Shown here: piece after piece, positions 28,638 through 38,369 of the stretch
Numbering within the stretch: the first letter of the stretch is position 1
Layout: the number at the start of each line of letters is the position of its first letter
Assembly (NCBI RefSeq): GCF_025961835.1
Contig: NZ_JAOQOK010000001.1
Location: 2,914,001 to 2,978,000 of the forward strand
Source: Sphingobium sp. B2D3C
Lineage (GTDB): Bacteria; Pseudomonadota; Alphaproteobacteria; Sphingomonadales; Sphingomonadaceae
Length of the DNA: 64,000 bases
Direction of reading: 5' to 3'
Translations under genes and position numbers: made by a program
Notes under the pieces: generated by a model
Seen by the model: the letters and a program-made list of their open reading frames with translations, nothing else
Told to the model about the DNA's origin: nothing
Databases searched by the model: none

Positions 28638-30536
28638 TCAGAGCGGCCGCTGGGCAGCGCCAAGGAGGATGCCGAGCCAGCCTGCCTGCTCGCCCGATGT
28701 CATGGCGCTGGCCGGCGTAAAGGCGCGGCACTCCAGGCAGTCCGCGCGGATGGACGGCCCCTCGACCAGCACCTGCAGGTCACGCATGATCCGCACGGCA
28801 ATCTGCCGCTGCTGCCGCGCCGCATAGCTCAGCAGATCGCGCGGGGCGGTGAGGGTCGGCGCTCTCGCCTCCCCGCTCATGAACATGCCGAGAAACTGCG
28901 CCAGCGAATCCGGTTCGGGATCGAAATAGCGCGCGCTTGCGGCGTCACCGCTCAGCTTGGCGCGCCGCGCCGCCTCCGCAACGGCATCCTCGACCCCGCC
29001 GAAGCGGTCGACGAGCTTGAGCTGATGCGCCATGCCGCCGGCCCACACCCGGCCCTGCGCGATCTCGTTGACCCGCTGCGGCGTCATCTTGCGGTTGCTG
29101 GCAACCAGACCGATGAACTTGCCGTAGATATCCTCCACGCTCGCTTGCGCCAGCGCGTTGAACTCCGGGCTGACCCCGCCGATCACATCCGGCTCGCCGG
29201 ATAGCGGCGTGGCCTTCACGCCATCGCTGGTGATACCGACCTTGGCGAGCGCATCCTCGAAGCTCGGCAATATGCCGAACACGCCGATCGACCCGGTGAT
29301 CGTCGCCGGCTCGGCAAAGATCATGTCGCTGGCCGTGCTGACCCAATAGCCGCCGCTGGCCGCGACATTGCCCATCGAGACGACGATCGGCAGGCCCTTG
29401 GCGCGCGCCTGCGCCAGAGCCAGACGGATTTCCTCCGCCGCCGCTGCCGATCCGCCCGGCGAATCGACGCGCAGCACCAGCGCCTTCACCGAATCCTCGG
29501 CCACCGCGTCGTTGATGAGGCTGGCGACGCTGGTCCCGCCGGCTTGCCCAGGCGCCGCTTCGCCATCCACGATCTCTCCGGCGACGGTGACGACGCCGAC
29601 CTGCCCGCCGCTGCCTTCCTTATGCTTGCGCAAATAGCCCTCGAACGGGATGGCGGCATAATCGCCCGGCCGCGGGTCGCTCGCCTCCCCGACGATTTCG
29701 GCGACATGATTGCCGAATGTCACCGGATCGCCGAGCTTGTCGACCAGCCCCGCCGCCTGCGCCGCCTTGGCGGTATCGCCGCCATTGGCGCGCAGCAGCG
29801 CCAGCGGATCGGCCAGATAATCGCGCACCCGCGCCGCCGGACGCGCCTTGCCGACATGCTCCAGCCAGTCGGACCAGATCGCCGTCACCAGCGCCTCATT
29901 GGCGGCGCGCGCCTCGGGCGACTGTTCGGCCTGCGTATAGGGCTCCACCGCGCTCTTGAAGCTGCCGACACGGTAGACATGCGCCTTCACCCCCAGCCGG
30001 TCGATCAGGCCCTTGAAGTAGAGATTGCTCCCGCCCGGCCCGGTCACCCCGACCATGCCGAGCGGATCGAGCCACACCTCGCTGGCATGGGCGGCCAGCA
30101 TGTAGCTGGCATCGTCATAATAAGAGGCGCGGGTGAGCACCGGTTTGCCCGCGGCGCGCACCTTGTCGAGCGCCTCGCCCACACGTTGCATGGCGACCTG
30201 CCCGCCGCCGCCAAAGCCATCCAGATCGAGCACCACGGCCTTGATCGCGCTGTCGCCCGCCGCTGCCTCGATGGCGCGCACCACGTCGCGCAGGCGATAT
30301 TCGCCCGACCCGCCGGTGCCCGCGACCATCGCATATTGATCGATCGGCCGGGGCTGCTCCACGATCGGCCTGTCCAGCGCAAGATAGAGCGCGCCGCTTG
30401 CCGGAAAGCTCTCTTCCATCCGCGCGGCCTTGAGGCCGGCATAGAGCATCGCGAAGAAGAGGATGAGGAAGAGCAGGACCAGCGCGTCCTTCACCCCCAT
30501 CATGATTTTCCAGGCAGTTTTCACAAGACTCAGCAC
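28638..30536 (-). CDS. sppA: Signal peptide peptidase SppA, 67K (long) form
   Basis: A 632-residue membrane-bound serine protease that degrades cleaved signal peptides. One N-terminal membrane helix (about 18-34) is followed by tandem S49 domains. The Ser/Lys dyad is split: K194 in YRVGSFKSAVEP and S394 in GNVAASGGYWVS, matching the E. coli-type long form. Possibly co-transcribed with the downstream GFA gene. Confidence 0.96.
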   Translation of the reverse strand: MLSLVKTAWKIMMGVKDALVLLFLILFFAMLYAGLKAARMEESFPASGALYLALDRPIVEQPRPIDQYAMVAGTGGSGEYRLRDVVRAIEAAAGDSAIKAVVLDLDGFGGGGQVAMQRVGEALDKVRAAGKPVLTRASYYDDASYMLAAHASEVWLDPLGMVGVTGPGGSNLYFKGLIDRLGVKAHVYRVGSFKSAVEPYTQAEQSPEARAANEALVTAIWSDWLEHVGKARPAARVRDYLADPLALLRANGGDTAKAAQAAGLVDKLGDPVTFGNHVAEIVGEASDPRPGDYAAIPFEGYLRKHKEGSGGQVGVVTVAGEIVDGEAAPGQAGGTSVASLINDAVAEDSVKALVLRVDSPGGSAAAAEEIRLALAQARAKGLPIVVSMGNVAASGGYWVSTASDMIFAEPATITGSIGVFGILPSFEDALAKVGITSDGVKATPLSGEPDVIGGVSPEFNALAQASVEDIYGKFIGLVASNRKMTPQRVNEIAQGRVWAGGMAHQLKLVDRFGGVEDAVAEAARRAKLSGDAASARYFDPEPDSLAQFLGMFMSGEARAPTLTAPRDLLSYAARQQRQIAVRIMRDLQVLVEGPSIRADCLECRAFTPASAMTSGEQAGWLGILLGAAQRPL

Positions 30537-30642
30537 GTTGGCGGCTCCTTTGCCGCTTCGCTAGCGCATCTTCCTGCCCGATGCACGTTCCCGTCAGATG
30601 CAGAACGCCCCGGCGATGTGCGAACCGCCGGGTGTCCGTTCC

Positions 30643-31776
30643 TCAACCCTTCTTCTTCCAGGTGAAGAAGGCCGACATCACATAGTTCCACACGACGCTG
30701 ACCATGATGCCCGCCAGCGCGGACAAGGCCCAATAGGCCTTGTTGACGAACAACCAGTCCGCCACGCCGATATTGGCCGCCGCGCCAAAGGCACAGACGA
30801 GATTGAAGGTGATCCAGCCGCGCAGCAATCCCCAGCCCTGCAGGCGCTGGTCGCGGTAGGTGAACATGTTGTTGAGCAGGAAGTTGCTGGTGATGGCGAC
30901 GAGCGTCGCTGCGGTCTGCGCCACCGCGAAGCTCATGCCCAGCGCCACGAACAGCAGCGTCAGCACCGCAAAGTGGACGACCACACCCGTGCCGCCGACC
31001 ATGGCGAAGCTCAGGAAGCGGACGGGCACGATATGGCCCACCGCCTTGTCCATGAGCAGCTGCACATACTCCCACAGCACCAGGCTATCGAGCTTGCTCT
31101 CACCGAACTGGCGCGTGCGGAAGGTGTAGGGCACTTCCGCAACCCGCAGCGGCGTTGGTGCGCTGGCCGCGATATCCAGCAGGATCTTGAAGCCCACGGT
31201 CGAGAGATTGGGCAGCGAGCGCATGAAGGCATCCCGCCGCATCATCATGAAGCCGCTCATCGGGTCGGAAATCGGCGTCTTGGTCAGCTTGAGCGCCAGC
31301 TTGGTGGCGAACTGGCTCATCCGCTGGCGGCTCTCGCTCCAGTCGCCCATGCCGCCGCCTTCGACATAGCGGCTGCCGACCACCAGATCGACATCGTCCG
31401 CCCTGATCCGCTCGAACATGGTCTTGAGCACCGATTCGTCATGCTGAAGATCGGCATCCATGATCGCCACATAAGGGGCGGACGTCGCAAGAATGCCCTC
31501 GACGCAGGCGCTCGACAGGCCCCGGCGCCCAAAGCGATGGAGAATGCGCACGCGTGGATCGCGCTGAGCCAGCGCCCGCACCTTGCCAGAGGTATCGTCG
31601 GGCGAATTATCGTCCACGAACACCAGTTCCCAGGCGACGCCGGGCAGGGCCTTGTCGACCAGATCGGCGAGCAGGGCCACATTCTGCGCTTCGTTGAAAG
31701 TCGGAACGACGATCGCAAGCTCGGCCGGAAGCATCTGCGCCGCGACCGGAGCTTCTGTCATGGTCTGGATGGTCAC
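30643..31776 (-). CDS. Polyprenol-phosphate glycosyltransferase (GT2) fused to a GtrA-like membrane domain
   Basis: A 377-residue protein. The N-terminal dolichol-phosphate-mannose-synthase-like domain (about 18-235) has VVPTFNEAQNV, VDDNSPDDT and the metal-binding IMDADLQHD. The C-terminal four-helix GtrA-like domain (about 255-372) starts RFLSFAMVGGTGVVVHFAV. It would load a sugar on a polyprenyl phosphate and flip it for periplasmic glycosylation. It overlaps the upstream membrane protein gene by four bases (ATGA); that gene probably uses the lipid-linked sugar. Confidence 0.93.
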   Translation of the reverse strand: MTIQTMTEAPVAAQMLPAELAIVVPTFNEAQNVALLADLVDKALPGVAWELVFVDDNSPDDTSGKVRALAQRDPRVRILHRFGRRGLSSACVEGILATSAPYVAIMDADLQHDESVLKTMFERIRADDVDLVVGSRYVEGGGMGDWSESRQRMSQFATKLALKLTKTPISDPMSGFMMMRRDAFMRSLPNLSTVGFKILLDIAASAPTPLRVAEVPYTFRTRQFGESKLDSLVLWEYVQLLMDKAVGHIVPVRFLSFAMVGGTGVVVHFAVLTLLFVALGMSFAVAQTAATLVAITSNFLLNNMFTYRDQRLQGWGLLRGWITFNLVCAFGAAANIGVADWLFVNKAYWALSALAGIMVSVVWNYVMSAFFTWKKKG

Positions 31777-33440
31777 TCGGAAAGGTCCTCAATGGCTGGC
31801 GCGGCGGGTTGACGGGTCGGCGCGGATGCAGGGTCGGGATGATGGTACAGCGTACCGATGAAGGCGAAATTACCGGGACGATCGATTGTTTCCGCCGGGC
31901 GCCATCCGGCCGCCGTCAGGGCGGGGACCAAATCCCTCGCCGGCGGGGGCGTCTCCCCCCGCGCCAAGGCGCGCAGGTCGTTGTGGCTTTTGAGTTCGAC
32001 ATGGCTGACCAGCAATGTCGCGCGGTCGGCCAGCGCCGTCAGCGGCCGCGGCGGCCCACCCGGATCGCCGCCGCGCGTGATCCGAATCGCGGATTGCCCG
32101 TCCGCCGTCAGCAGCCATTGCGGCAGATCGTCGCGATGGGTGCGATAGAGCGGAAAATAGGCCCATGCCCACGCATCGCCGACATGCAGCACGGCGAGCG
32201 GCTTCTCCGCCTTGGCCATCATGGCCTCCAGCGTGCGCGAAGGCCCGTGGATGAACCAGTCGGCCCGCACCAGGAACATGACCAGCGCCGCCGCGCTACC
32301 GATGACCAGAAGGGCGGTGCCTGCGTGGCGAACCCAGTCGGCGATCCGCCCGCGCTTCGCGATGGCCCCGTCAGCGGCGAGCGCGAGGATCACCGCGAGC
32401 GGCGCCAGCATCCAGATATTATAGCGCGGCGCGAGCGCATCGAATTGCGAGACCAGCAGCGCCGCCGCGATGGTCACGATCATGCCCGCAGCCAGCGCGA
32501 GGATCAGGCCGATGACCGGATCATGGCGGATGGCTGTTCCGCGTGTCGCGGCCTGCCCGCCAAGACCGATTGCGGCGATGAGCAGAAGGATGGCGCCCCC
32601 CGCAAAGCACAAGGCAGCCACCGGCAGATCGACCAAAGTCGCGCCACTCACCAGCATCTGCGCCAGAAAGGCCGCGATGTCGCCCAGACCGACCCCGCCG
32701 GCCGGCGCAGCGGAACCGGGCGCCGGCGAACTCAGATTGGCCGCTCCCAGAATGAAGGGCGCCAGTCCTGCCCACAGCAGCAGCAGCAGCGCATAGGCCA
32801 GCACCACCCGCACGGCGCCGCGCACAGTCCGCGCATCGATGAAGATGGCCAACGTATAAGCCGATGTCGCAACGATGCCGAAGAAGTGCGTGTAGCCGCT
32901 CAGCACACCGAGCAGCACGAACAGGCCCAGCCGCCGCACGCTTTGCGCCACGTCGCCGCGAATCACCATCGCCGCCTGCGCACAGCTGATCGCGAGAAGG
33001 ATGGGATAGGCGCGGATTTCGACGGCCATGGAGACCAGCCGGGGGGAAAGCACCAGCAGCAGCCCGGCAATCAGGGCCGCGCGCAACCCGTAGCGGGATG
33101 CCAGCGCGCGCATCAGGATCAGGATACCGCCCGCCGTGATCGCGGCATGATAAAGCCGGAACGCCAGCTCGTTCGCACCCCACAGGTGCCAGCCGATCAT
33201 ATCGATGAAGTAGCTGAGCGGCGGCATCCGGTCGTCCGGCACGCCGAACCCGGCATCATAGCCGCCGGCCAACCAGGAGAGCAGCGTGCCGGGCGCGAGG
33301 GTGACGCCGGAAAGCTGGGTCGTCTCGTCGATCCAGATATTCTGGAGGCGCGCGAAGAGGACTGCCGCGATGGCAAAAATCACGAGGACGGGCGTGGCCG
33401 CAAGCCAAAGCCGTCCTGCACCGCTGGACCCCTGCTTCAT
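31773..33440 (-). CDS. Polytopic membrane protein, GT39/ArnT-like glycosyltransferase
   Basis: A 555-residue protein with about ten or more hydrophobic helices in the first 400 residues and a soluble periplasmic C-terminal part. The first periplasmic loop has the acidic QNIWIDETTQLSG and the downstream SYFIDMIGWHLWGANELAFR that resemble GT-C/GT39 enzymes, which use polyprenyl-phosphate sugars. Overlap with the polyprenol-phosphate glycosyltransferase gene supports this. Start ATG 33440 has GGGGGAA ahead. The family call is moderate; the acceptor is unknown. Confidence 0.75.
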   Translation of the reverse strand: MKQGSSGAGRLWLAATPVLVIFAIAAVLFARLQNIWIDETTQLSGVTLAPGTLLSWLAGGYDAGFGVPDDRMPPLSYFIDMIGWHLWGANELAFRLYHAAITAGGILILMRALASRYGLRAALIAGLLLVLSPRLVSMAVEIRAYPILLAISCAQAAMVIRGDVAQSVRRLGLFVLLGVLSGYTHFFGIVATSAYTLAIFIDARTVRGAVRVVLAYALLLLLWAGLAPFILGAANLSSPAPGSAAPAGGVGLGDIAAFLAQMLVSGATLVDLPVAALCFAGGAILLLIAAIGLGGQAATRGTAIRHDPVIGLILALAAGMIVTIAAALLVSQFDALAPRYNIWMLAPLAVILALAADGAIAKRGRIADWVRHAGTALLVIGSAAALVMFLVRADWFIHGPSRTLEAMMAKAEKPLAVLHVGDAWAWAYFPLYRTHRDDLPQWLLTADGQSAIRITRGGDPGGPPRPLTALADRATLLVSHVELKSHNDLRALARGETPPPARDLVPALTAAGWRPAETIDRPGNFAFIGTLYHHPDPASAPTRQPAAPAIEDLSE

Positions 33441-33525
33441 TGATTCCCCACGTCCCACAGGCCCACCGGCCCGCATATCAGATCATCATTCAGCTAGCCG
33501 CTAGCACCGGCAGCCTAATTTTACG

Positions 33526-34644
33526 TCAACTGGCGTGCGCGCCATGGCCGAGCGCGAGATACTCCAGCGACTGCATTTCCATCAGGCGGGAGACCGTCCG
33601 CTCGAACTCGAACTTGCCATCACCCTGCGGATAGAGATGCTGAGGCAGGGCGTCCGCACCGCCGATCAGCTTGACCTTATGCTCGTACAGGGCGTCGATC
33701 AGCGTGACAAAACGCGCGGCCTCGTTGCGGTTTTCCGGCCCGAGCACCGGAATGCCGACGATGATGACGCTGTGGAAGCGCCGCGCAATGGCGAGATAGT
33801 CCGCCGCGCCGCGCGCCTCTCCGCACAGGCGCTTGAAGGAAAACACCGCCACGCCCTTGAGGCTCTTGGGCACATGCAGGCTGCGCCCGCCGCCCACGCT
33901 CAGTTCCTCGCTCGGCACATTGGCGCTGTCTTCAGGCGGATAATCCGTCAGGCGGAAGAAGATTTCGCGCAGCTTGGCGGTGGTCTCATCGCCATTGGGG
34001 ACATGCCAGATGTCCATGCCGCCCAGCCGATCCAGCCGATAATCGGTCGGCCCGTTGAGCGGCACCACGTCGAGCCGCGCCTTGAGCAGATCGATAAAGG
34101 GCAGGAACAGCTCGCGGTTGAGCCCATCCTTGTAGAGATCGTCCGGCGCGCGGTTGGAGGTGGCGACCAGCGTCACCCCGGCATCGAACAGGGCGGTGAA
34201 CAGGCGGGACATGATGGCGGCATCCGCCATGTTGTTGACCACCATTTCATCGAACAGCAGCACCTTGGCCTCGGCCGCGAGTTGCGCGGCGACGGGCGCA
34301 ATCGGGTCGCCGCTCTCGCTCTCGCGCACCGCCCGCAGCCGCGCATGCACATCGAGCATGAACTCGTGGAAGTGGATGCGGCGCTTGGCCGGGCCATCCA
34401 GGCAATCGCGCATCAGGTCCATCAGCATGGACTTGCCGCGCCCGACGCCACCCCAGAGGTACACGCCGCGGATCGGCTCGGGCGCCTTGCGGAGCATCCG
34501 CCAGAGCACCGAGCCTTTCTTTGGCGCGGCTTCCAGCTCCTGCTGCAGCCGGTCGAGCCGGATCGCGGCAGCGCGCTGATCCGGATCGGGTTTCAGCTCT
34601 CCAGCGGCGATAAGGTCGTCATAACAGGAGAGCAGGCCACTCAT
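33526..34644 (-). CDS. zapE: Cell division protein ZapE (AFG1-like ATPase)
   Basis: A 372-residue P-loop ATPase. Walker A GGVGRGKS at 65-72 (GVYLWGGVGRGKSMLMDL), HFHEFMLDVHARL, Walker B LLFDEMVV, and TSNRAPDDLYKDGLNRELFLPFI are typical of ZapE/AFG1. It associates with the divisome in E. coli. It overlaps the upstream GFA gene by four bases (ATGA), in a sdhB-GFA-zapE unit. In many alphaproteobacteria zapE lies between the sdh genes and mdh; here mdh is 27 kb away. Confidence 0.95.
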   Translation of the reverse strand: MSGLLSCYDDLIAAGELKPDPDQRAAAIRLDRLQQELEAAPKKGSVLWRMLRKAPEPIRGVYLWGGVGRGKSMLMDLMRDCLDGPAKRRIHFHEFMLDVHARLRAVRESESGDPIAPVAAQLAAEAKVLLFDEMVVNNMADAAIMSRLFTALFDAGVTLVATSNRAPDDLYKDGLNRELFLPFIDLLKARLDVVPLNGPTDYRLDRLGGMDIWHVPNGDETTAKLREIFFRLTDYPPEDSANVPSEELSVGGGRSLHVPKSLKGVAVFSFKRLCGEARGAADYLAIARRFHSVIIVGIPVLGPENRNEAARFVTLIDALYEHKVKLIGGADALPQHLYPQGDGKFEFERTVSRLMEMQSLEYLALGHGAHAS

Positions 34645-35105
34645 GCGTCGCGCGGGGAGGCCTCCGCCGGGGCGCTGTGCTGCACGCGCGGCTGCATGAT
34701 CTCATATTTGGGCAGCGCCGGGTCGAAATAGTCCCAGGCCACGGCATCCTTCATGTAGATGACGCTTTGCGGCGAGACGCGGTCGGGCTCATCGAGAGAC
34801 CCCGCCTGCACCATGATGAACTCGCCCGGCAGCGTGCCGGAGGTGAAAATCCGCCCGCCGCATGTTCCGCAGAAATGCCGCGTCACATCCCCGCCGGTAT
34901 CGCCATGGTTGGTATAGGTCTTGGGCGTGCCCTCGATGGTGAGCTGGCTGTTGTGGATGCCGATGATCGTGGTGTGGCCGGTGCCGGTCGCCTTCTGGCA
35001 ATCCTTGCAGCAGCATTGGGACACCCACAGCGTCGGCCCGGTCAGCTTGTAGCGGAGCTCTCCGCACAAGCAGCCGCCATCCAGAACTTCGCCTTCCTTC
35101 ACCAT
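34641..35105 (-). CDS. GFA-family zinc protein (second copy)
   Basis: A 154-residue GFA/CENP-V fold protein with metal-binding GGCLCGELRY, CCCKDCQKATG and FCGTCGGRIF. I chose ATG 35105 (MVKEGEVLDGG), which has GGAG at good spacing; the ATG at 35150 would overlap sdhB. It is inserted between sdhB and zapE with a four-base overlap onto zapE. Only moderate similarity to the GFA protein at 28238-28636. Function unknown. Confidence 0.9.
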   Translation of the reverse strand: MVKEGEVLDGGCLCGELRYKLTGPTLWVSQCCCKDCQKATGTGHTTIIGIHNSQLTIEGTPKTYTNHGDTGGDVTRHFCGTCGGRIFTSGTLPGEFIMVQAGSLDEPDRVSPQSVIYMKDAVAWDYFDPALPKYEIMQPRVQHSAPAEASPRDA

Positions 35106-35146
35106 CGCCGATCTCCGAATTGTCGTTGTCTCGGTCGACTGTGACG

Positions 35147-35932
35147 TCAAATCGCGCGTTCGACCATCATCTTTCGCGTCTCGGCAATGGCCTTGGCGGG
35201 CGACAGGCCCTTAGGGCACACATTGGCGCAGTTCATGATGGTGTGGCAGCGATAGAGGCGGAAGGGATCTTCCAGATCGTCCAGCCGCTCACCGGTCATC
35301 TCATCGCGCGAGTCGGCGAGCCAGCGATAGGCCTGGAGCAGGATCGCCGGGCCAAGGAAGCGATCGGAATTCCACCAGTAGCTCGGGCAGCTGGAGGAGC
35401 AGCAGGCGCACAGGATGCACTCGTAGAGCCCATCCAGCTTCTCGCGATCCTCGGGGCTCTGCAGCCGCTCCTTGCCGCTCGGCGGCGGGGTGACGGTCTG
35501 CAGCCAGGGCTTGATCGAGCTGTATTGCGCATAGAAATGCGTGAAGTCCGGCACGAGATCCTTGATCACGTCCATATGCGGCAGTGGCGTGATGCGGACC
35601 TCGCCCTTGCAATCCTCGATCGCGGTCGTGCAGGCGAGGCCGTTCTTGCCGTTGATGTTCATCGAGCAGGAGCCGCAAATGCCCTCGCGGCAGGAGCGGC
35701 GAAAGGTCAGCGACGAATCCTGCTCGCCCTTCATCTTGATGAGCGCATCGAGCACCATCGGCCCGCATTTATCGAGATCGATCTCGAACGTGTCGTAGCG
35801 GGGGTTCTCGCCGCTATCCGGATCGTAGCGATAGACCTTGAACGTCTTGACGTTCGTGGCGCCGTCCTGCGCCTTATGCACGGTCCCGTTCTTGCGAACG
35901 ACGCTGTTTGCGGGGAGGGAGAATTCGGCCAT
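35147..35932 (-). CDS. sdhB: Succinate dehydrogenase iron-sulfur subunit
   Basis: A 261-residue SdhB, complex II subunit linking the flavoprotein to quinone. The [2Fe-2S] ligands are C81, C86, C89 and C101 ([24 protein letters not shown]), and the [4Fe-4S]/[3Fe-4S] ligands lie in [13 protein letters not shown] and [15 protein letters not shown]. Complete and normal. The genes for SdhC, SdhD and SdhA are not beside it: upstream of its start is a divergent lipid-kinase-like gene, so sdhB is separated from the rest of the complex. Confidence 0.98.
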   Translation of the reverse strand: MAEFSLPANSVVRKNGTVHKAQDGATNVKTFKVYRYDPDSGENPRYDTFEIDLDKCGPMVLDALIKMKGEQDSSLTFRRSCREGICGSCSMNINGKNGLACTTAIEDCKGEVRITPLPHMDVIKDLVPDFTHFYAQYSSIKPWLQTVTPPPSGKERLQSPEDREKLDGLYECILCACCSSSCPSYWWNSDRFLGPAILLQAYRWLADSRDEMTGERLDDLEDPFRLYRCHTIMNCANVCPKGLSPAKAIAETRKMMVERAI

Positions 35933-36111
35933 CGTCTGTTTCCTGCCGCCTGCTGGCTGATCGGGCGCTTGATGCCGCGCCGCAATAAAAGCAATGCGGC
36001 GTCCTAGCGCGTGTGTCCGCGCGGCTCAAGCACCGAGCGGAGGCCACGCGAAATTGCTTGTCACCGCCGCCATCCTGCATCCAAACACCCCGCCAGACGT
36101 TCCCGGCGAGC

Positions 36112-36963
36112 ATGACGGTCACAATGAGCGACTCCCTCTTCATCTATAATGAGCGCAGCGGCACATGCGATCCTGCGCTGGTGTCCGCGATCCAGGCCGC
36201 GTTCGCGCAGGCCGGCCGCCCCATCGGCACCTCCCGGCCCATCGACGACGGCCCGCTCCCAGACGCCGCGCAGGCCCGTGAGCGCGGCATCGGCCTCGTC
36301 ATCATTCTCGGCGGGGATGGCTCGCTGGCCTCCACCGCGCAGGCGCTCGCCGGCTGGGATGGCACCTTGCTCGCGCTGCCCGGGGGCACGATGAACCTGC
36401 TGGCCCACCGGCTCCACGGCAATCTCGATCCGCTCGCCATCGCCAAGGCCTATCTGGCGGACAAGGGGACCGTGATGCCCGTGCCGGTGATCGAGGCAGA
36501 CGAGATCACCGCCTATACGGGCATCATCGTCGGCCCCACGGCCGCGTGGGGCAATGTGCGCGAGGCGCTGCGCAATCATGATCTCGCCGCGCTGGCGGAA
36601 AAGGTGCCGGAGGCCATCACCGCCACCTTCGAGGCCCCGGCCGTCTCCCTCGTCGGCGATCCGCGCGATTATCCCGCGATCTTCGTCGAGCCGGCCAAGC
36701 AGGGCCTGCACGCCTATGGCGTGCTCGCCCGCAATGCCGGCGAACTGTTCGCGCATGGCTGGGCCTGGCTCTCGGGCGATTTCCGCAATGGGCCTTCCGA
36801 ATCGCTCGGCACCGCCGATCATCTGGAGATAGAGAGCGCCGGCAAGACGCTGGACCTGCTCGTCGATGGCGAGAAGGCGACCACCAAGGCGCCCTTCAAC
36901 CTCCGCAGCGCCCAATCGGGCGTGCGCTTCTTCGCCGCACAGGGGGACGCAGGCTGGCGCTGA
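36112..36963 (+). CDS. Diacylglycerol kinase catalytic-domain (lipid kinase-like) protein
   Basis: A 283-residue protein with the DAGK/YegS-type nucleotide motif VIILGGDGSLASTAQAL (GGDGS at 67-71) and ALPGGTMNLLAH. It likely phosphorylates a lipid or related substrate; sequence does not say which. The C-terminal lobe is beta-rich, as in YegS. Starts at ATG 36112 and ATG 36124 are both possible, and neither has a strong ribosome site. Divergent from sdhB. Confidence 0.88.
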   Translation: MTVTMSDSLFIYNERSGTCDPALVSAIQAAFAQAGRPIGTSRPIDDGPLPDAAQARERGIGLVIILGGDGSLASTAQALAGWDGTLLALPGGTMNLLAHRLHGNLDPLAIAKAYLADKGTVMPVPVIEADEITAYTGIIVGPTAAWGNVREALRNHDLAALAEKVPEAITATFEAPAVSLVGDPRDYPAIFVEPAKQGLHAYGVLARNAGELFAHGWAWLSGDFRNGPSESLGTADHLEIESAGKTLDLLVDGEKATTKAPFNLRSAQSGVRFFAAQGDAGWR

Positions 36964-37057
36964 GCCATAGCGCCGCCGCCCGCCGTACGACATTTCTCCC
37001 CCTCAAGCCCCGCGCCGGGCTCTTCCCACCAGCCCGCGGACATGCTGAAATGCAGCC

Positions 37058-38347
37058 ATGTCCATGCTCACGCGCCTGCTCACCGCCGCTCTGGCTTTCT
37101 CCGCGACAACCGCGCTGGCCGAACCGGCCGACCCCGCCGATCCCAATCTGCCGCGCCTCAAGAAGGTGCTCGCCGCCACGCCGCTGATCGATGGGCATAA
37201 TGACTGGCCCGGCGCCATCGCCGGCCATGATGGCGATGCCCGCTGGTCGGTGGACCTGACCCGGCTGAACACGGAGGATTTCGATACGGATATCACCCGG
37301 CTGCGGCAGGGCATGGTCGGCGGTCAGTTCTGGTCCGTCTACGTCCCCGCGACGCTGCCGCCGCTGGAGCAGGTCAAGAAAACGCTGGAACAGATCGACC
37401 TCGTGAAATCCATCGTGCGCGGCTACCCGGCCGAGTTCACGCTCGCGCGCACCGCCGCGCAGGTGCGGGCCGCGCACAAGGCCGGACGGATCGCCTCGCT
37501 GATCGGCGCGGAAGGCGGCGGCCAGATCGACGAGAGCTTCTCGGTCCTGCGCGCTTATGCCGAGCTGGGCGTGGGCTATCTCACCCTGACGCACAGCCGC
37601 ACCATCGCCTGGGCGGACAGCGCCACCGACGATCCGGCCCATGGCGGGCTCACTCCGTTCGGCGTGGCGGCGGTGCGGGAGATGAACCGGCTGAACATGC
37701 TGGTCGATCTCAGCCATGTGAACGAGGATACGATGCTGGACGCGATCGCCGCCAGCCGCGCGCCGGTCATCTTCTCCCATTCCAGCGCACGGGCGCTGTG
37801 CGATCATCCTCGCAACGTCTCGGACAAGGTACTCAAGGAAGTCGCGCGCACCGGCGGAATCGTCATGGTCGCCTTCGCGCCCAATTATATCTCGGAGGCG
37901 CGCCGGGTGTGGGGCGTGCAGCAGGGCGCCCAGCGCGCGCTCTACAACCAGCCGCCGCTCAACGGCCTCTATATCGGCCAGCCGGACCGGGCGAAGGCCG
38001 CCATGGAAGCCTGGCTCGCCGCCAATCCCGAGCCGCACGTGACGGTGCAGATGGTCGCCGATCATATCGATCATATCGCCAGGGTCGCCGGCTATGATCA
38101 TGTCGGCCTAGGCGGCGATTATGATGGGCTGCCGGCCCTGCCGGACGGCATGACCGGCGTTGAAAGCTATCCGCCGCTGCTGCTGGAGCTGATGAAACGC
38201 GGCTGGAGCGATGCCAATATCGCCAAGCTGGCCGGCGGCAACATCCTGCGCGTCATGGAACAGGCCGAGAAGGTCGCCGCCTCCTTGAAGGACGAACCGC
38301 CCGCCACCGGCACGCGCGAGGCGATGGACGCCGCGCCGAAGAGCTAA
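37058..38347 (+). CDS. Secreted membrane dipeptidase (peptidase M19, renal dipeptidase-like)
   Basis: A 429-residue dizinc dipeptidase. The signal peptide ends near ATTALA-E (residue 21). The metal-binding H47-x-D49 is in LIDGHNDWP, further ligands lie in LSHVNEDTM and FSHSSARALCDHPRNV, and GLGGDYDGLPALP carries the substrate-side Asp. It hydrolyses dipeptides, often with D-residues, and acts in the periplasm. Single gene. Confidence 0.93.
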   Translation: MSMLTRLLTAALAFSATTALAEPADPADPNLPRLKKVLAATPLIDGHNDWPGAIAGHDGDARWSVDLTRLNTEDFDTDITRLRQGMVGGQFWSVYVPATLPPLEQVKKTLEQIDLVKSIVRGYPAEFTLARTAAQVRAAHKAGRIASLIGAEGGGQIDESFSVLRAYAELGVGYLTLTHSRTIAWADSATDDPAHGGLTPFGVAAVREMNRLNMLVDLSHVNEDTMLDAIAASRAPVIFSHSSARALCDHPRNVSDKVLKEVARTGGIVMVAFAPNYISEARRVWGVQQGAQRALYNQPPLNGLYIGQPDRAKAAMEAWLAANPEPHVTVQMVADHIDHIARVAGYDHVGLGGDYDGLPALPDGMTGVESYPPLLLELMKRGWSDANIAKLAGGNILRVMEQAEKVAASLKDEPPATGTREAMDAAPKS

Positions 38348-38369
38348 GCCATCCCCTCAATTCACCCCC

